In this document: positions 55,011 through 64,000 of the stretch, piece after piece
Position numbering within the stretch: position 1 is the first letter of the stretch
How the letters are laid out: each line of letters opens with the position of its first letter
Assembly (NCBI RefSeq): GCF_947495325.1
Contig: NZ_CANLYK010000004.1
Coordinates: 1-64,000, forward strand
Reading direction: 5' to 3'
DNA from: an uncultured Allomuricauda sp.
GTDB taxonomy: Bacteria > Bacteroidota > Bacteroidia > Flavobacteriales > Flavobacteriaceae
DNA length: 64,000 nt
Position numbers and translations under genes: made by a program
Notes under the pieces: generated by a model
Told to the model about the DNA's origin: nothing
Seen by the model: the letters and a program-made list of their open reading frames with translations, nothing else
Databases searched by the model: none

Positions 55011-56729
55011 CTACCAAAAGTAACCTACAATAATTGAGGTAACTACAAGCAATATAATTGCCAAATATCTGTAGTTTTTATACCATGGCAATCCCTTTAA
55101 TTCTTCGGTTTCCTCAGCAAACATTTCCTTCTTATAGGTGTATTCCGCTACTTTTTGAGCATCAGGTTGTCCCGTTGATAAACTAACCGCCACATGGGTT
55201 AGAATGCTAATCACAAATAATAGATTTGCTTTTGCGAGAAAATGAAATTCATTTATATAAGGTGAAATATCATAGCTTGCAGATAAAATCATAAACACCG
55301 CAGCGGCACCACCAACAAGTAAACTCACAAATGCCCCGTTCGCATTGGCCCTTTTCCAGAAAAGCCCCAATATAAATGCTGAAACAACCGGTGGACTGGT
55401 AAAAGCAATTACCAGTTGAAGGTAACCCCAGAGCGAATCACTTACTCGTTCTATGAAGGGCACCCAAGCAGAAGCAAGGACAACTAATACTAATGTAGCA
55501 ATTTGTCCGGCTCTTACCAATTGCTTGCTGGTCATTTCTGGACGTAATTGTTTTACAAAATCCATTGTAATAAGTGTTGATGCCGAGTTAAATGTTGCGG
55601 AAACGGAAGACATCATTGCTGCTAACAATCCTGCCACTACCAAACCTAAAATACCTGTGGGCAAAAGTTGGAACAACAATACCGGATAGGTAAGGTTAGG
55701 ACAATCCACAAGGTTTTCACACATACCTCCATCTGCCAAGGGATAGTTTAAGCCTGAAATATCTAAAGTACTGAAAAGCAAAAGAGCCAGCACCCCAGGC
55801 ACTACCATTATAAAGATTACAGGAAGTTTTAACAACCCAGCGAACAAAGCACCCCAACGACCATGGTTTAGGTCTTTTGCCCCTAATACACGCTGGACCA
55901 TGAATTGGTTATTGGCCCAAAAATAAAAGCCCAAAAGTGGAACCCCTGTCAAAAGCCCCCACCAAGGCATAAACTCATCGTTATTGGGACGTACCAAACT
56001 AAATACTTCGTCCGAATTTGAGGGGATGAATTTCCCTTCGGCAGCTCGATCACCAAAATTAACATCACCCGAAGCCAAAGCTGCATCCAACTTGGACATC
56101 ATACCGCTCCATCCGCCGCCAAGTTCATCAAATGCAAAATAAGTAAGCAAACACGAACCTATAATCAACAATACGGCTTGAATTACTTCCGTTTGAATAA
56201 CCGAGTTTAACCCTCCTGGGATGGTATATGCTGCCGCGGCAACTGCCAAACCTATTATAATATATGTGGAATCGACATCCGGAAATAATAGTTTCAACAC
56301 AATGCTCCCTACATAAAGCCCTGCAGCAGTATCTACCAATACATTACCTACAATTGTAATTAAAGAAAAGTAATATCTGGATCTTTTATCATAACGCCTT
56401 TGCATAAATTCTGGCATAGTGTACACTCCAGATTTCAAGTAAAAAGGCAAGAAAAATATAGAGAAGAAAATCAGGATTACAACGGCATACCACTCGTAGT
56501 TGTATACATTAACATTTGTCTGAAAACCATCAGAGGCCAAGCCTACCAAGGTAGAACTTGAAATGTTTGCAGAAAACAACGCTATCCCCACAATGGGCCA
56601 TGTCATTGTTCTACCACCTAAAAAATAATCTTCTGAACTGCTTCTTTTTGATTTTGATATTCCGTAAATAATTATTCCTACCAGATATACAAGAATCACA
56701 ATAATATCTAGGGTCTGTAATCCACTCAT
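55011..56729 (-). CDS. Sodium:solute symporter (SSS family, SGLT-like)
   Basis: Inner-membrane symporter of 572 residues with about fourteen helices. The family marks are RSSSEDYFLGGRTMTWP, SANISSSTLVGLASDGF, the long helix pair AAAYTIPGGLNSVIQTEV and RGxD-like LFAGLLKLPVIFIMVVPG. The substrate could be a sugar (nearest in pattern to SGLT) or another small solute; no catabolic genes are adjacent to decide. It has its own terminator and a 207-bp upstream gap, so it is probably a single-gene unit. Confidence 0.92.
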   Translation of the reverse strand: MSGLQTLDIIVILVYLVGIIIYGISKSKRSSSEDYFLGGRTMTWPIVGIALFSANISSSTLVGLASDGFQTNVNVYNYEWYAVVILIFFSIFFLPFYLKSGVYTMPEFMQRRYDKRSRYYFSLITIVGNVLVDTAAGLYVGSIVLKLLFPDVDSTYIIIGLAVAAAAYTIPGGLNSVIQTEVIQAVLLIIGSCLLTYFAFDELGGGWSGMMSKLDAALASGDVNFGDRAAEGKFIPSNSDEVFSLVRPNNDEFMPWWGLLTGVPLLGFYFWANNQFMVQRVLGAKDLNHGRWGALFAGLLKLPVIFIMVVPGVLALLLFSTLDISGLNYPLADGGMCENLVDCPNLTYPVLLFQLLPTGILGLVVAGLLAAMMSSVSATFNSASTLITMDFVKQLRPEMTSKQLVRAGQIATLVLVVLASAWVPFIERVSDSLWGYLQLVIAFTSPPVVSAFILGLFWKRANANGAFVSLLVGGAAAVFMILSASYDISPYINEFHFLAKANLLFVISILTHVAVSLSTGQPDAQKVAEYTYKKEMFAEETEELKGLPWYKNYRYLAIILLVVTSIIVGYFW

Positions 56730-56936
56730 GGTTTTCTTAATTTAGTTAGTTTTGGTTTAAATGGTTCAAAATCTCAATAAGGAAAAATCAAAAAAAATTA
56801 GATTATGATAAATTTGATAGTCTATTTTTGAGAAAATCACAGTATGAACAACTACCAATATAGTATTTTTAATTTTTTCTTAAAAAAAACTTAACACCAA
56901 ATACTTTAGTAGATTGAACGAAATCGATGTAGTTGG

Positions 56937-57863
56937 TTATGTAGATTTCAAAAACTTGATATTTCGTTGTAAACCAGAGAATTTTGTTCGCTTTACTGCT
57001 GACTTTTTAAACACTTTTTTAAAGACATCTTCGGTGATTTCCTCCCAATCCTTTTTGGTCATGGATAGTAATTCTGGATTTGGATTAAAGAGTGGTTCAT
57101 TATGCGATTTTGAAAAACGGTTCCACGGACAAACATCTTGGCAGACATCACAACCAAACATCCAATCATCAAATTTTCCTTGGAACTCATTAGGAATTTC
57201 ATTTTTCAACTCAATGGTAAAATAAGAAATACATTTACTGCCATCTACAACATAAGGTTCCACAATGGCTTCGGTTGGGCAGGCATCAATGCAGGCGGTA
57301 CATGTACCACAATGATCAGTGACAGGAGTATCATAATCCAACTCTAAATCAACAATCAATTCAGCAATAAAATAAAAAGATCCTACTTGTTGGGTAAGCA
57401 GATTGCTATGCTTACCTATCCATCCCAATCCACTTTTTGCTGCCCATGCTTTATCTAAAACTGGAGCTGAATCAACAAAAGCACGACCATGAACTTCTCC
57501 AATATCTTGCTGGATAAAATTAAGGAGACTTTTTAATTTGTCCTTTATTACAAAGTGATAGTCCGTACCATAAGCGTATTTCGAAATCTTATAGGAATCC
57601 AGGTTTTGTTCTTCGGAAGGATGGTAATTTAGGAGTAAGGAAATTACAGATTTTGAGCCTTCCACTAGTTTGGTAGGGTCCAACCGTTTGTCAAAATGGT
57701 TTTCCATGTACTGCATCTCACCATGCCTATTTTGGTTAAGCCATTTTTCCAATCTTGGTGCTTCTTCTTCCAAAAATCCAGCTTGGGAAACACCACAAGA
57801 CAAAAAACCGAGGCGCTTGGCTTCGGTTTTGATACGTTTTGTATGGGTAGTTCTTGAATTCAA
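56937..57863 (-). CDS. queG: Epoxyqueuosine reductase QueG
   Basis: Cobalamin-dependent reductase that makes queuosine from epoxyqueuosine at tRNA position 34. The 308-residue protein has the N-terminal cobalamin-binding fold ([23 protein letters not shown]), the [22 protein letters not shown] segment with active-site residues, and two 4Fe-4S sites ([12 protein letters not shown] and [10 protein letters not shown]). It lacks the extra C-terminal HEAT domain of some homologues. It is separated from ruvB by one base. Confidence 0.96.
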   Translation of the reverse strand: MNSRTTHTKRIKTEAKRLGFLSCGVSQAGFLEEEAPRLEKWLNQNRHGEMQYMENHFDKRLDPTKLVEGSKSVISLLLNYHPSEEQNLDSYKISKYAYGTDYHFVIKDKLKSLLNFIQQDIGEVHGRAFVDSAPVLDKAWAAKSGLGWIGKHSNLLTQQVGSFYFIAELIVDLELDYDTPVTDHCGTCTACIDACPTEAIVEPYVVDGSKCISYFTIELKNEIPNEFQGKFDDWMFGCDVCQDVCPWNRFSKSHNEPLFNPNPELLSMTKKDWEEITEDVFKKVFKKSAVKRTKFSGLQRNIKFLKST

Positions 57864-57864
57864 A

Positions 57865-58887
57865 TTAAAATAACCCTCCTTGCGTTGCCCCTTTGATTCT
57901 GCCTAAATGTTTATAGGCCAGTTCGGTCACTTCACGACCTCTTGGAGTTCGCATGATAAATCCTTGCTGTATCAGAAAAGGCTCGTAAACTTCTTCAATG
58001 GTTTCGGCACTTTCCGAAACCGCGGTTGCCAATGTTGTAATCCCAACAGGGCCTCCTTTGAACTTATCGATAATAGTGGTCAGTATTTTATTATCCATTT
58101 CATCCAGTCCATGGGCATCTACATTTAGTGCTTTTAAACTGAACCTTGAAATATCCATATCTATATTTCCATTGCCTTTTATTTGGGCAAAATCCCGAAC
58201 CCTCCGCAAAAGTGCATTGCAAATTCTTGGGGTTCCTCTGCTTCGTCCGGCAATTTCTATTGCCGCATCATTTGTAATGGGAACTTTTAGAATCTCAGCA
58301 CTTCGTTCAACAATGGTGGACAAAAGTTCTGTATTGTAATATTGTAATCGGCTTTGGATACCAAATCGTGCTCGCATTGGGGCTGTCAGTAACCCTGACC
58401 GCGTGGTAGCACCCACTAAAGTAAATGGACTTAAATTGATTTGAACCGTTCTGGCATTTGGCCCTGTCTCTATCATGATATCAATCTTATAATCCTCCAT
58501 TGCTGAGTATAAATATTCTTCCACAATAGGACTCAAGCGATGAATTTCATCTATGAACAGAACATCCCGTTCTTCAAGATTGGTCAATAGTCCCGCCAAA
58601 TCACCCGGTTTGTCCAAAACAGGACCAGAAGTAATCTTTATACCCACTCCCAATTCATTGGCCAGAATATGCGCAAGTGTGGTTTTTCCCAAACCTGGCG
58701 GACCATGAAACAACGTATGGTCAAGAGCTTCATCGCGAAGATTAGCCGCTTGAACAAAAATCTTCAAATTTTCCAACACCTGCTCCTGACCCGTAAAATC
58801 ATCAAAGGTAATGGGCCTTAATGCTCTTTCAATGTCAAGCTCTTCTTGAGAGAAATTCTCAGGTGTAGGATCTAGATTTTCATTCAT
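57865..58887 (-). CDS. ruvB: Holliday junction branch migration ATPase RuvB
   Basis: Hexameric motor that drives branch migration with RuvA. The 340-residue protein has Walker [10 protein letters not shown], Walker [10 protein letters not shown], sensor-1 GATTRSG, the Arg finger region APMRARFG and the C-terminal winged helix ([19 protein letters not shown]). It starts a ruvB-queG pair and is divergent from the acyl-CoA dehydrogenase gene with a 148-bp gap. Confidence 0.97.
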   Translation of the reverse strand: MNENLDPTPENFSQEELDIERALRPITFDDFTGQEQVLENLKIFVQAANLRDEALDHTLFHGPPGLGKTTLAHILANELGVGIKITSGPVLDKPGDLAGLLTNLEERDVLFIDEIHRLSPIVEEYLYSAMEDYKIDIMIETGPNARTVQINLSPFTLVGATTRSGLLTAPMRARFGIQSRLQYYNTELLSTIVERSAEILKVPITNDAAIEIAGRSRGTPRICNALLRRVRDFAQIKGNGNIDMDISRFSLKALNVDAHGLDEMDNKILTTIIDKFKGGPVGITTLATAVSESAETIEEVYEPFLIQQGFIMRTPRGREVTELAYKHLGRIKGATQGGLF

Positions 58888-59035
58888 ATCCTAACAAATA
58901 TAGTTGAAAACCAGATGTGCTAGAAGCCATTTTCTCTAAAATGCTGAAGTATAGGAATTGAAGTATCCATCTTAAAATTCTATACCTTAAATTAGATACG
59001 TCAAAAAAAATACTATTTCTTCAACTTAGCATTTT

Positions 59036-61300
59036 ATGGTTAAATCCGATTACTCCTTAGGCATTCTGCAATACATCCCTTTTTTTTATGTCATCTGGTC
59101 CGATGATTTACTTTCGGCCTCTGAAATATCAGTAGTCAAAAAAACAATTGAGTTGGACTCGGCACTTAATGCTGATGAAAAAAATCAACTTTCACGTTGG
59201 TTGGACCGGGAGAACCCGCCTGCTGATAACGTATTGAAAAGTTGGAAACACACCATATCAAATTCCAATGTTAAATTGATTGAAAGTGATACCTATCCAC
59301 TAACATCACTAAGTCAACGCTTGGGGAATTTACAATGTGATAATTGCGATTTCAACGACCATTTAAAACATATTGAAATTAATTTAGGGATACAACCCAA
59401 CCATTACAACCATTTATTCGATGTTGAAGTCATACATCATAAATCATCAAATTTTTATGATCCCAACGCACTTGATACTATTTTAAAAGGGCCACATTCT
59501 AAGGCGGTTGATGATTTTCGTGATATTCTGAATCAACCTATTTTTCAGTGGGATGTTCTCAGAAACAAAGAAGATTTTAGAGGAAAAGTATTGCAGCAGG
59601 TTCAGCTGTTGGGCAATAAGGGTTATGGTGCCATGGCGTTCAGTCCAGAATATGGCGGAACCGGAAATATGCCAGCTTATGCAGCAATTTTTGAACACCT
59701 TATGTTCGTTGATGGCAGCCTAGCGATAAAATTTGGGGTTCAATTTGGACTTTTTGGGGGTAGCATTCAAAAATTGGGCACTAAAAAACATCACGACCAA
59801 TACTTGATGGATACAGGGAAAGCAAAACTGTTGGGTTGTTTTGCAATGACCGAAACTGGACACGGTTCCAATGTTAGAGGTATTAAAACCACAGCCACTT
59901 ATGACAAAAAAACCGATTCAATCATAATTCATACGCCAGGCAAAAATGACAATAAGGAATATATAGGAAACGCGCTGCACTCAACCATGGCATCCGTTTT
60001 TGCACAGTTGATCGTAGATGGAAAAAATGAAGGAGTCCATGCCATTTTGGTTCCTGTACGGGATAAAAACAATGCTGTATTGAATGGTATCACCATTGAA
60101 GACAATGGGTATAAACTTGGTTTAAACGGTGTTGATAATGGTAAGGTTTGGTTTAACCAAGTTAGTGTTCCTCGTGAAAATTTATTGAACAAATACGGCG
60201 AAATCAGGGATGATGGAACCTACTTTTCAGCAATCAAGAATCCCAATAAACGATTTTTTACCATGCTCGGCACTTTAGTTGGTGGGCGTATATGCGTGGC
60301 CAAAGGAGGCGTCGGTGGTGCAAAAATGGCATTGACCATTGCGGTTAAGCATGCCTTGAACAGAAGGCAATTCAATGACAGTGTAAAGGTGCAGGAAGAT
60401 CTTATTATGGATTACCCTTCGCATCAATTACGACTAACTCCTGCAATAGCCAGTGCATATGTTTATCATGTTACTTTGGAAGAGATGATGAAACGATATA
60501 GCGATGATTCACAACCTGATAAAAGAAAAATAGAAACTCAAGTTGCCGGACTTAAATCTATCATCACCTGGTTTGCAAATGATACCATTCAAGAGTGTAG
60601 GGAAGCTTGTGGTGGGAAAGGATATTTATTGGAAAATAGAATTGCAGATCTAAAAGGGGATGTGGATATATTTACCACTTTTGAAGGGGACAACAATGTT
60701 TTACTGCAATTGGCGGCCAAAGGAGTTTTATCAGATTTCAAAGCGGAGTTCAATAGTGCTGGTTTTGCTTCGGTTTTAAAATTATTGCGAAGCCAACTTG
60801 CAGATAAATTGAGTACCATCAATCCTATTTATTCAAATAAAGTGGACAAGGAACATCTGTATAACCCAAAATTTCACCGGCATGCATTTAATTATAGAAC
60901 CCGCAGACTTACCTATACATTGGCCATGCGTATACGAAGTTATATCAAAAAAGGAATTCCATCCTACCAAGCATTTTTAAAAGTCCAGACGCATTTGCTG
61001 GCTTTGGGAAAGGCTTATAGTGTAGAATTGGCCTACGAGATATACAATGAATTTTGTGCTTCAGTTACTGATGAAAAGCACAAGGTTTTATTGGATAAGT
61101 TGGGAACACTTTATGCGTTGCATCAACTTCATGACGATACGGGTTGGTTTTTAGAGCAAGGGTATTTTAGCGGAACTAAATCCAAAGCAATTCGGCTGCG
61201 CGTGGAACGTTTATCTACCGAGCTTCGCCCGCACGTTGAAGTTTTGGTAGATGGGTTTGGAATTCCGGAGCACTGCATCAGCGCTCCAATAGCCAAGTAG
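59036..61300 (+). CDS. Acyl-CoA dehydrogenase/oxidase family protein, long form
   Basis: FAD flavoenzyme that makes the 2,3 double bond in acyl-CoA in beta-oxidation, or an oxidase analogue. The 754 residues are much longer than the 380 of short-chain enzymes and match the large ACOX-like class. The FAD-binding middle shows CFAMTETGHGSNVRG and FFTMLGTLVGGRICVAKG, and the ECREACGGKGYL segment is typical. The N-terminal 100 residues and C-terminal 150 residues are helical extensions. It is convergent with the GIN-domain gene. No other fatty-acid genes are adjacent. Confidence 0.92.
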   Translation: MVKSDYSLGILQYIPFFYVIWSDDLLSASEISVVKKTIELDSALNADEKNQLSRWLDRENPPADNVLKSWKHTISNSNVKLIESDTYPLTSLSQRLGNLQCDNCDFNDHLKHIEINLGIQPNHYNHLFDVEVIHHKSSNFYDPNALDTILKGPHSKAVDDFRDILNQPIFQWDVLRNKEDFRGKVLQQVQLLGNKGYGAMAFSPEYGGTGNMPAYAAIFEHLMFVDGSLAIKFGVQFGLFGGSIQKLGTKKHHDQYLMDTGKAKLLGCFAMTETGHGSNVRGIKTTATYDKKTDSIIIHTPGKNDNKEYIGNALHSTMASVFAQLIVDGKNEGVHAILVPVRDKNNAVLNGITIEDNGYKLGLNGVDNGKVWFNQVSVPRENLLNKYGEIRDDGTYFSAIKNPNKRFFTMLGTLVGGRICVAKGGVGGAKMALTIAVKHALNRRQFNDSVKVQEDLIMDYPSHQLRLTPAIASAYVYHVTLEEMMKRYSDDSQPDKRKIETQVAGLKSIITWFANDTIQECREACGGKGYLLENRIADLKGDVDIFTTFEGDNNVLLQLAAKGVLSDFKAEFNSAGFASVLKLLRSQLADKLSTINPIYSNKVDKEHLYNPKFHRHAFNYRTRRLTYTLAMRIRSYIKKGIPSYQAFLKVQTHLLALGKAYSVELAYEIYNEFCASVTDEKHKVLLDKLGTLYALHQLHDDTGWFLEQGYFSGTKSKAIRLRVERLSTELRPHVEVLVDGFGIPEHCISAPIAK

Positions 61301-61305
61301 AAAAG

Positions 61306-62130
61306 TTACTCTACCTTCTTAATGAGCTGGGAAGTATCCAAAAACTCAAGAATAGTAATTTTAGGGTTCCCATATAGGTAAACCCTGGAATTTCCTTTGG
61401 CGGAGAGTTCTAAATCCCGGTACGCGTACAAACGGGCGTTTGCATCATTTTCAAGTTTAGCACTAATTGTTCCCGCTTCCATTTTCTCACCTTTGTATTT
61501 TGAATTTCCAGTTAGGTCAATTGCTATTCTATCTGAGGTCCCTTCGTAGGTCAAAGACCCATTTCCATCCAAATCAACCACACTCACTTCATTTACGGAA
61601 TAGATATAAGCTTCAGCTCTATTGGTCAATCCAACATTCAGTGAGTCAACATCTACGTTAAAGTCTCCTTTGCTATTATCTTCCAAATTAATATCCATTA
61701 CCGCAGCGCTTGCCTTTAAATTCAGTCTGGCATCTGCAAAGGCATCAACAAACAACTCATCGCTATTTATGATATCCTCCGAAACAATACTACCCTCTTT
61801 AACAGTGATTGCTCTTAGTTCTGTGTAATTTATCGTAATATCAAATTGCTTTTTGGCGGTTACATCATAGAAAGCACTTATTACCAACGTATTGTCCTCT
61901 ACCCTAAATTTCAAAATGTCTATCAAATTATCATCGGCAATAATCTCATAGCCGGGTCCAAAGGATTTTTTCAATTTGATATCTAGATTGTCGTTAAGTT
62001 GAATTGCATTAAAAGCAGGTAGTTCCTCGTTCACCTCGGAAACAATTCGACTTCCTTTTATTTTGGGTTTGCGCTGTGCCAGCACCGTTACTTGGCACAA
62101 CAATAGAAGTAATACTATAAGATTTTTCAC
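61306..62130 (-). CDS. GIN domain (DUF2807) exported protein
   Basis: A 274-residue protein with a signal peptide (KNLIVLLLLLCQVTVLAQ) and a beta-helix-like DUF2807 domain (repeats such as ITVKEGS, LNLKASA, VDLDGNGSLTY). The role of this family is unknown. The longest frame starts at 62193, directly beside the ctaD terminator, leaving no room for a promoter and giving an odd leader. I prefer the GTG at 62128-62130, which puts the signal peptide at the start; the choice is not certain. Confidence 0.8.
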   Translation of the reverse strand: MKNLIVLLLLLCQVTVLAQRKPKIKGSRIVSEVNEELPAFNAIQLNDNLDIKLKKSFGPGYEIIADDNLIDILKFRVEDNTLVISAFYDVTAKKQFDITINYTELRAITVKEGSIVSEDIINSDELFVDAFADARLNLKASAAVMDINLEDNSKGDFNVDVDSLNVGLTNRAEAYIYSVNEVSVVDLDGNGSLTYEGTSDRIAIDLTGNSKYKGEKMEAGTISAKLENDANARLYAYRDLELSAKGNSRVYLYGNPKITILEFLDTSQLIKKVE

Positions 62131-62196
62131 AAGTGTTTGATTTAAGGTTCTTAAAGATATTACAAATAACAATTGCCGTACCAAACTCATCAAACA

Positions 62197-62224
62197 AAAA
62201 ACCCATCCGAGTGGGATGGGTTTT
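62197..62224. terminator. Intrinsic terminator after ctaD
   Basis: ACCCATCC (62201-62208) and GGATGGGT (62214-62221) form a perfect stem over a five-base loop, with A and T runs outside. It lies 15 bases beyond the ctaD stop on the minus strand. Confidence 0.88.
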
Positions 62225-62238
62225 CTTTATGTAAAGCT

Positions 62239-64000
62239 TTAATGATTCAGTTCTTCTTCGTTGTCCTGAAGCGGAACGGTCTGTGGAACAAAATCCTGAC
62301 CCGGAAGAATATACTCACCATTTTCATGTGTTTTACTGTAGTCATATGCCCAACGGTGTACATGTGGGATTGCACCTGGCCAGTTACCATGTATATGTTC
62401 CTGTGGTGCTGTCCATTCTAAAGTAGTAGCTTTCCATGGATTTAAAGGTCCTTTTTTTCCGTAGAAAATACTTCTAATAAAATTGAAGGCAAATACCAAT
62501 TGTGCTCCAGCAGTTATTATTGCGAAAACCGTCATCAACACCTGTACATTGGTAAGCTCATCAAACATTGGGAATGCGGTATTCTCATAATATCTTCGAG
62601 GTACACCGGCCATACCCACAAAATGCATTGGGAAGAATATTCCATATGATCCAATGGCTGTAATCCAAAAGTGGACATAGCCTAAGTTCTTGTTCATCAT
62701 TTTACCTTCGAACATTTTAGGGAACCAATGATAAACCCCTGCAAAAAGTCCGTACAATGCTGATATACCCATCACCAAGTGGAAGTGAGCCACCACAAAA
62801 TACGTATCATGTACATTAATGTCCAATGTACTATCACCCAATATTATTCCAGTAAGACCACCTGTGATAAAGGTTGATACCATTCCTATTGAAAAGAGCA
62901 TTCCAGGGTTTAGTTGCAGATTTCCTTTCCATAAGGTGGTAATCCAGTTGAATGCTTTTACTGCTGATGGAATAGCAATCAATAATGTTGTAAATGTAAA
63001 GACAGACCCCAAAAACGGGTTCATCCCTGAAATGAACATGTGGTGTCCCCAAACAATAGTCGATAAGAATGCAATGGCCAAAATAGACGCAATCATTGCC
63101 CTATATCCAAAGATAGGTTTACGAGCGTTAACAGCCATTACTTCGGATACTATCCCCATGGCCGGAAGAATAACAATGTATACTTCTGGATGACCCAAGA
63201 ACCAAAATAAGTGTTCAAACAATACTGGCGATCCTCCTTGATAGTGTAATACCTCTCCTTGAATGAAAATATCTGATAGGAAAAATGATGTTCCAAAACT
63301 TCTGTCCATAATCAACAGCAATGCTGCAGAAAGTAGCACTGGGAAGGAAATCACCCCAATTACAGCTGTCACAAAAAATGCCCAAATGGTCAAAGGTAAA
63401 CGTGTCATAGACATTCCCTTTGTTCTTAGGTTAAGGACAGTAACTATATAGTTCAATGAACCCAATAGGGATGATGCAATAAATATGGCCATAGAAACCA
63501 ACCAGAGTGTCATCCCTGCTCCGGAGCCCGGTTGCGCCATTGGCAATGCACTAAGTGGAGGGTAAATAGTCCATCCAGCTGCAGCAGGACCTGCCTCAAC
63601 AAACAATGAAATTACCATGATAACGGCAGACACAAAGAACATCCAAAAAGAAAGCATATTCAGAAAGCCTGAGGCCATGTCACGAGCGCCAATCTGCAAT
63701 GGAATCAATAAATTACTAAAAGTACCACTCAATCCAGCAGTAAGCACAAAGAAGACCATAATAGTACCGTGCATGGTAACCAATGCAAGGTAAATGTCGG
63801 CATCCATAACTCCACCAGGAGCCCATTTACCTAGAAACGCTTCAAAAACGGAAAAAGATTCCCCAGGCCATGCCAATTGCATTCTAAATAGCAATGACAT
63901 TGCAATTCCAATAAAGCCCATAATCAAAACACCCGTAATAAGATATTGCTTAGCAATCATCTTATGGTCTTGACTGAAGATGTATTTGGTAACGAAGGTT
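62239..64000 (-). CDS. ctaD: Cytochrome c oxidase subunit I, start outside the window
   Basis: Catalytic subunit of the aa3-type terminal oxidase. Visible residues include the heme a ligand TMHGTIM, the CuB histidine and cross-linked Tyr in GHPEVY, the histidine pair WGHHMF, and VAHFHLVM with the heme a3 and heme a ligands. An ATG exists at 63960, but the frame continues upstream to the window end with TKYIFSQDHK, the normal N-terminal lead of subunit I, so the gene starts beyond base 64000. Subunits III and IV and heme O synthase lie near 24-27 kb. Subunit II is not in the window. Confidence 0.96.
   Translation of the reverse strand, partial: TFVTKYIFSQDHKMIAKQYLITGVLIMGFIGIAMSLLFRMQLAWPGESFSVFEAFLGKWAPGGVMDADIYLALVTMHGTIMVFFVLTAGLSGTFSNLLIPLQIGARDMASGFLNMLSFWMFFVSAVIMVISLFVEAGPAAAGWTIYPPLSALPMAQPGSGAGMTLWLVSMAIFIASSLLGSLNYIVTVLNLRTKGMSMTRLPLTIWAFFVTAVIGVISFPVLLSAALLLIMDRSFGTSFFLSDIFIQGEVLHYQGGSPVLFEHLFWFLGHPEVYIVILPAMGIVSEVMAVNARKPIFGYRAMIASILAIAFLSTIVWGHHMFISGMNPFLGSVFTFTTLLIAIPSAVKAFNWITTLWKGNLQLNPGMLFSIGMVSTFITGGLTGIILGDSTLDINVHDTYFVVAHFHLVMGISALYGLFAGVYHWFPKMFEGKMMNKNLGYVHFWITAIGSYGIFFPMHFVGMAGVPRRYYENTAFPMFDELTNVQVLMTVFAIITAGAQLVFAFNFIRSIFYGKKGPLNPWKATTLEWTAPQEHIHGNWPGAIPHVHRWAYDYSKTHENGEYILPGQDFVPQTVPLQDNEEELNH

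Overview
The window reads as chromosomal DNA of a Bacteroidota bacterium of the family Flavobacteriaceae, probably a marine gliding type. The evidence is a full-length SprA (type IX secretion and gliding), a PorP/SprF-type protein, a LytTR regulator paired with a TPR histidine kinase, signal peptides ending in AQ or SQ, TAnnTTTG-like promoter boxes, low GC in most genes, and flavobacterial gene orders such as ruvA-sprA and an aa3 oxidase/Sco cluster. I cannot name the genus with confidence. No tRNA, rRNA, IS transposase, CRISPR array or replication origin was recognised.

Layout. 1-0.5 kb: the start of a GC-rich Calx-beta repeat surface protein that runs off the left edge. 0.7-5.1 kb: minus-strand run of histidine kinase, LytTR regulator, gamma-carbonic anhydrase and fabD. 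5.3-11.9 kb: a VWA protein, a PorP/SprF protein, an Nfu scaffold with a doubled N-terminal domain, dodecin, a thioredoxin-domain (DUF255) lipoprotein and an MscS channel. 11.9-22.1 kb: tsaB behind a MacB-like efflux locus with one TolC, two adaptors, one ATPase and four permeases, apparently made by segmental duplication. 22.2-27.3 kb: oxidase assembly and structure genes (small CxxC membrane protein, DUF420, Sco, a cysteine-less Sco/thioredoxin-like paralogue, subunit IV, two subunit III genes, heme O synthase). The catalytic subunit I lies 35 kb away at the right edge and continues out of the window.

27.4-42.3 kb is the accessory part. A small GIY-YIG nuclease gene sits between two direct copies of a roughly 170-bp repeat. 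Next to it is a tandem array of five 223-236 bp units with a two-unit super-period. Then comes a minus-strand block of nine tightly packed genes (41.7 to 29.3 kb): six paralogous secreted fibre-like proteins, two large Rhs/YD-repeat proteins and a small putative immunity gene directly behind the Rhs toxin tip. A 126-bp stretch at 28433-28558 recurs without a mismatch at 42148-42273 in the same orientation, so the Rhs island is bracketed by direct repeats.

42.7-64 kb returns to core genes: a small secreted orphan, TonB, VanZ, gcvH, sprA, ruvA, maeB, a sodium:solute symporter, queG, ruvB, a long acyl-CoA dehydrogenase, a GIN/DUF2807 protein and ctaD.

The best candidate for an undescribed system is the fibre/Rhs/immunity operon together with the repeats that bracket it. 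The GIY-YIG gene with its flanking repeats is the second.
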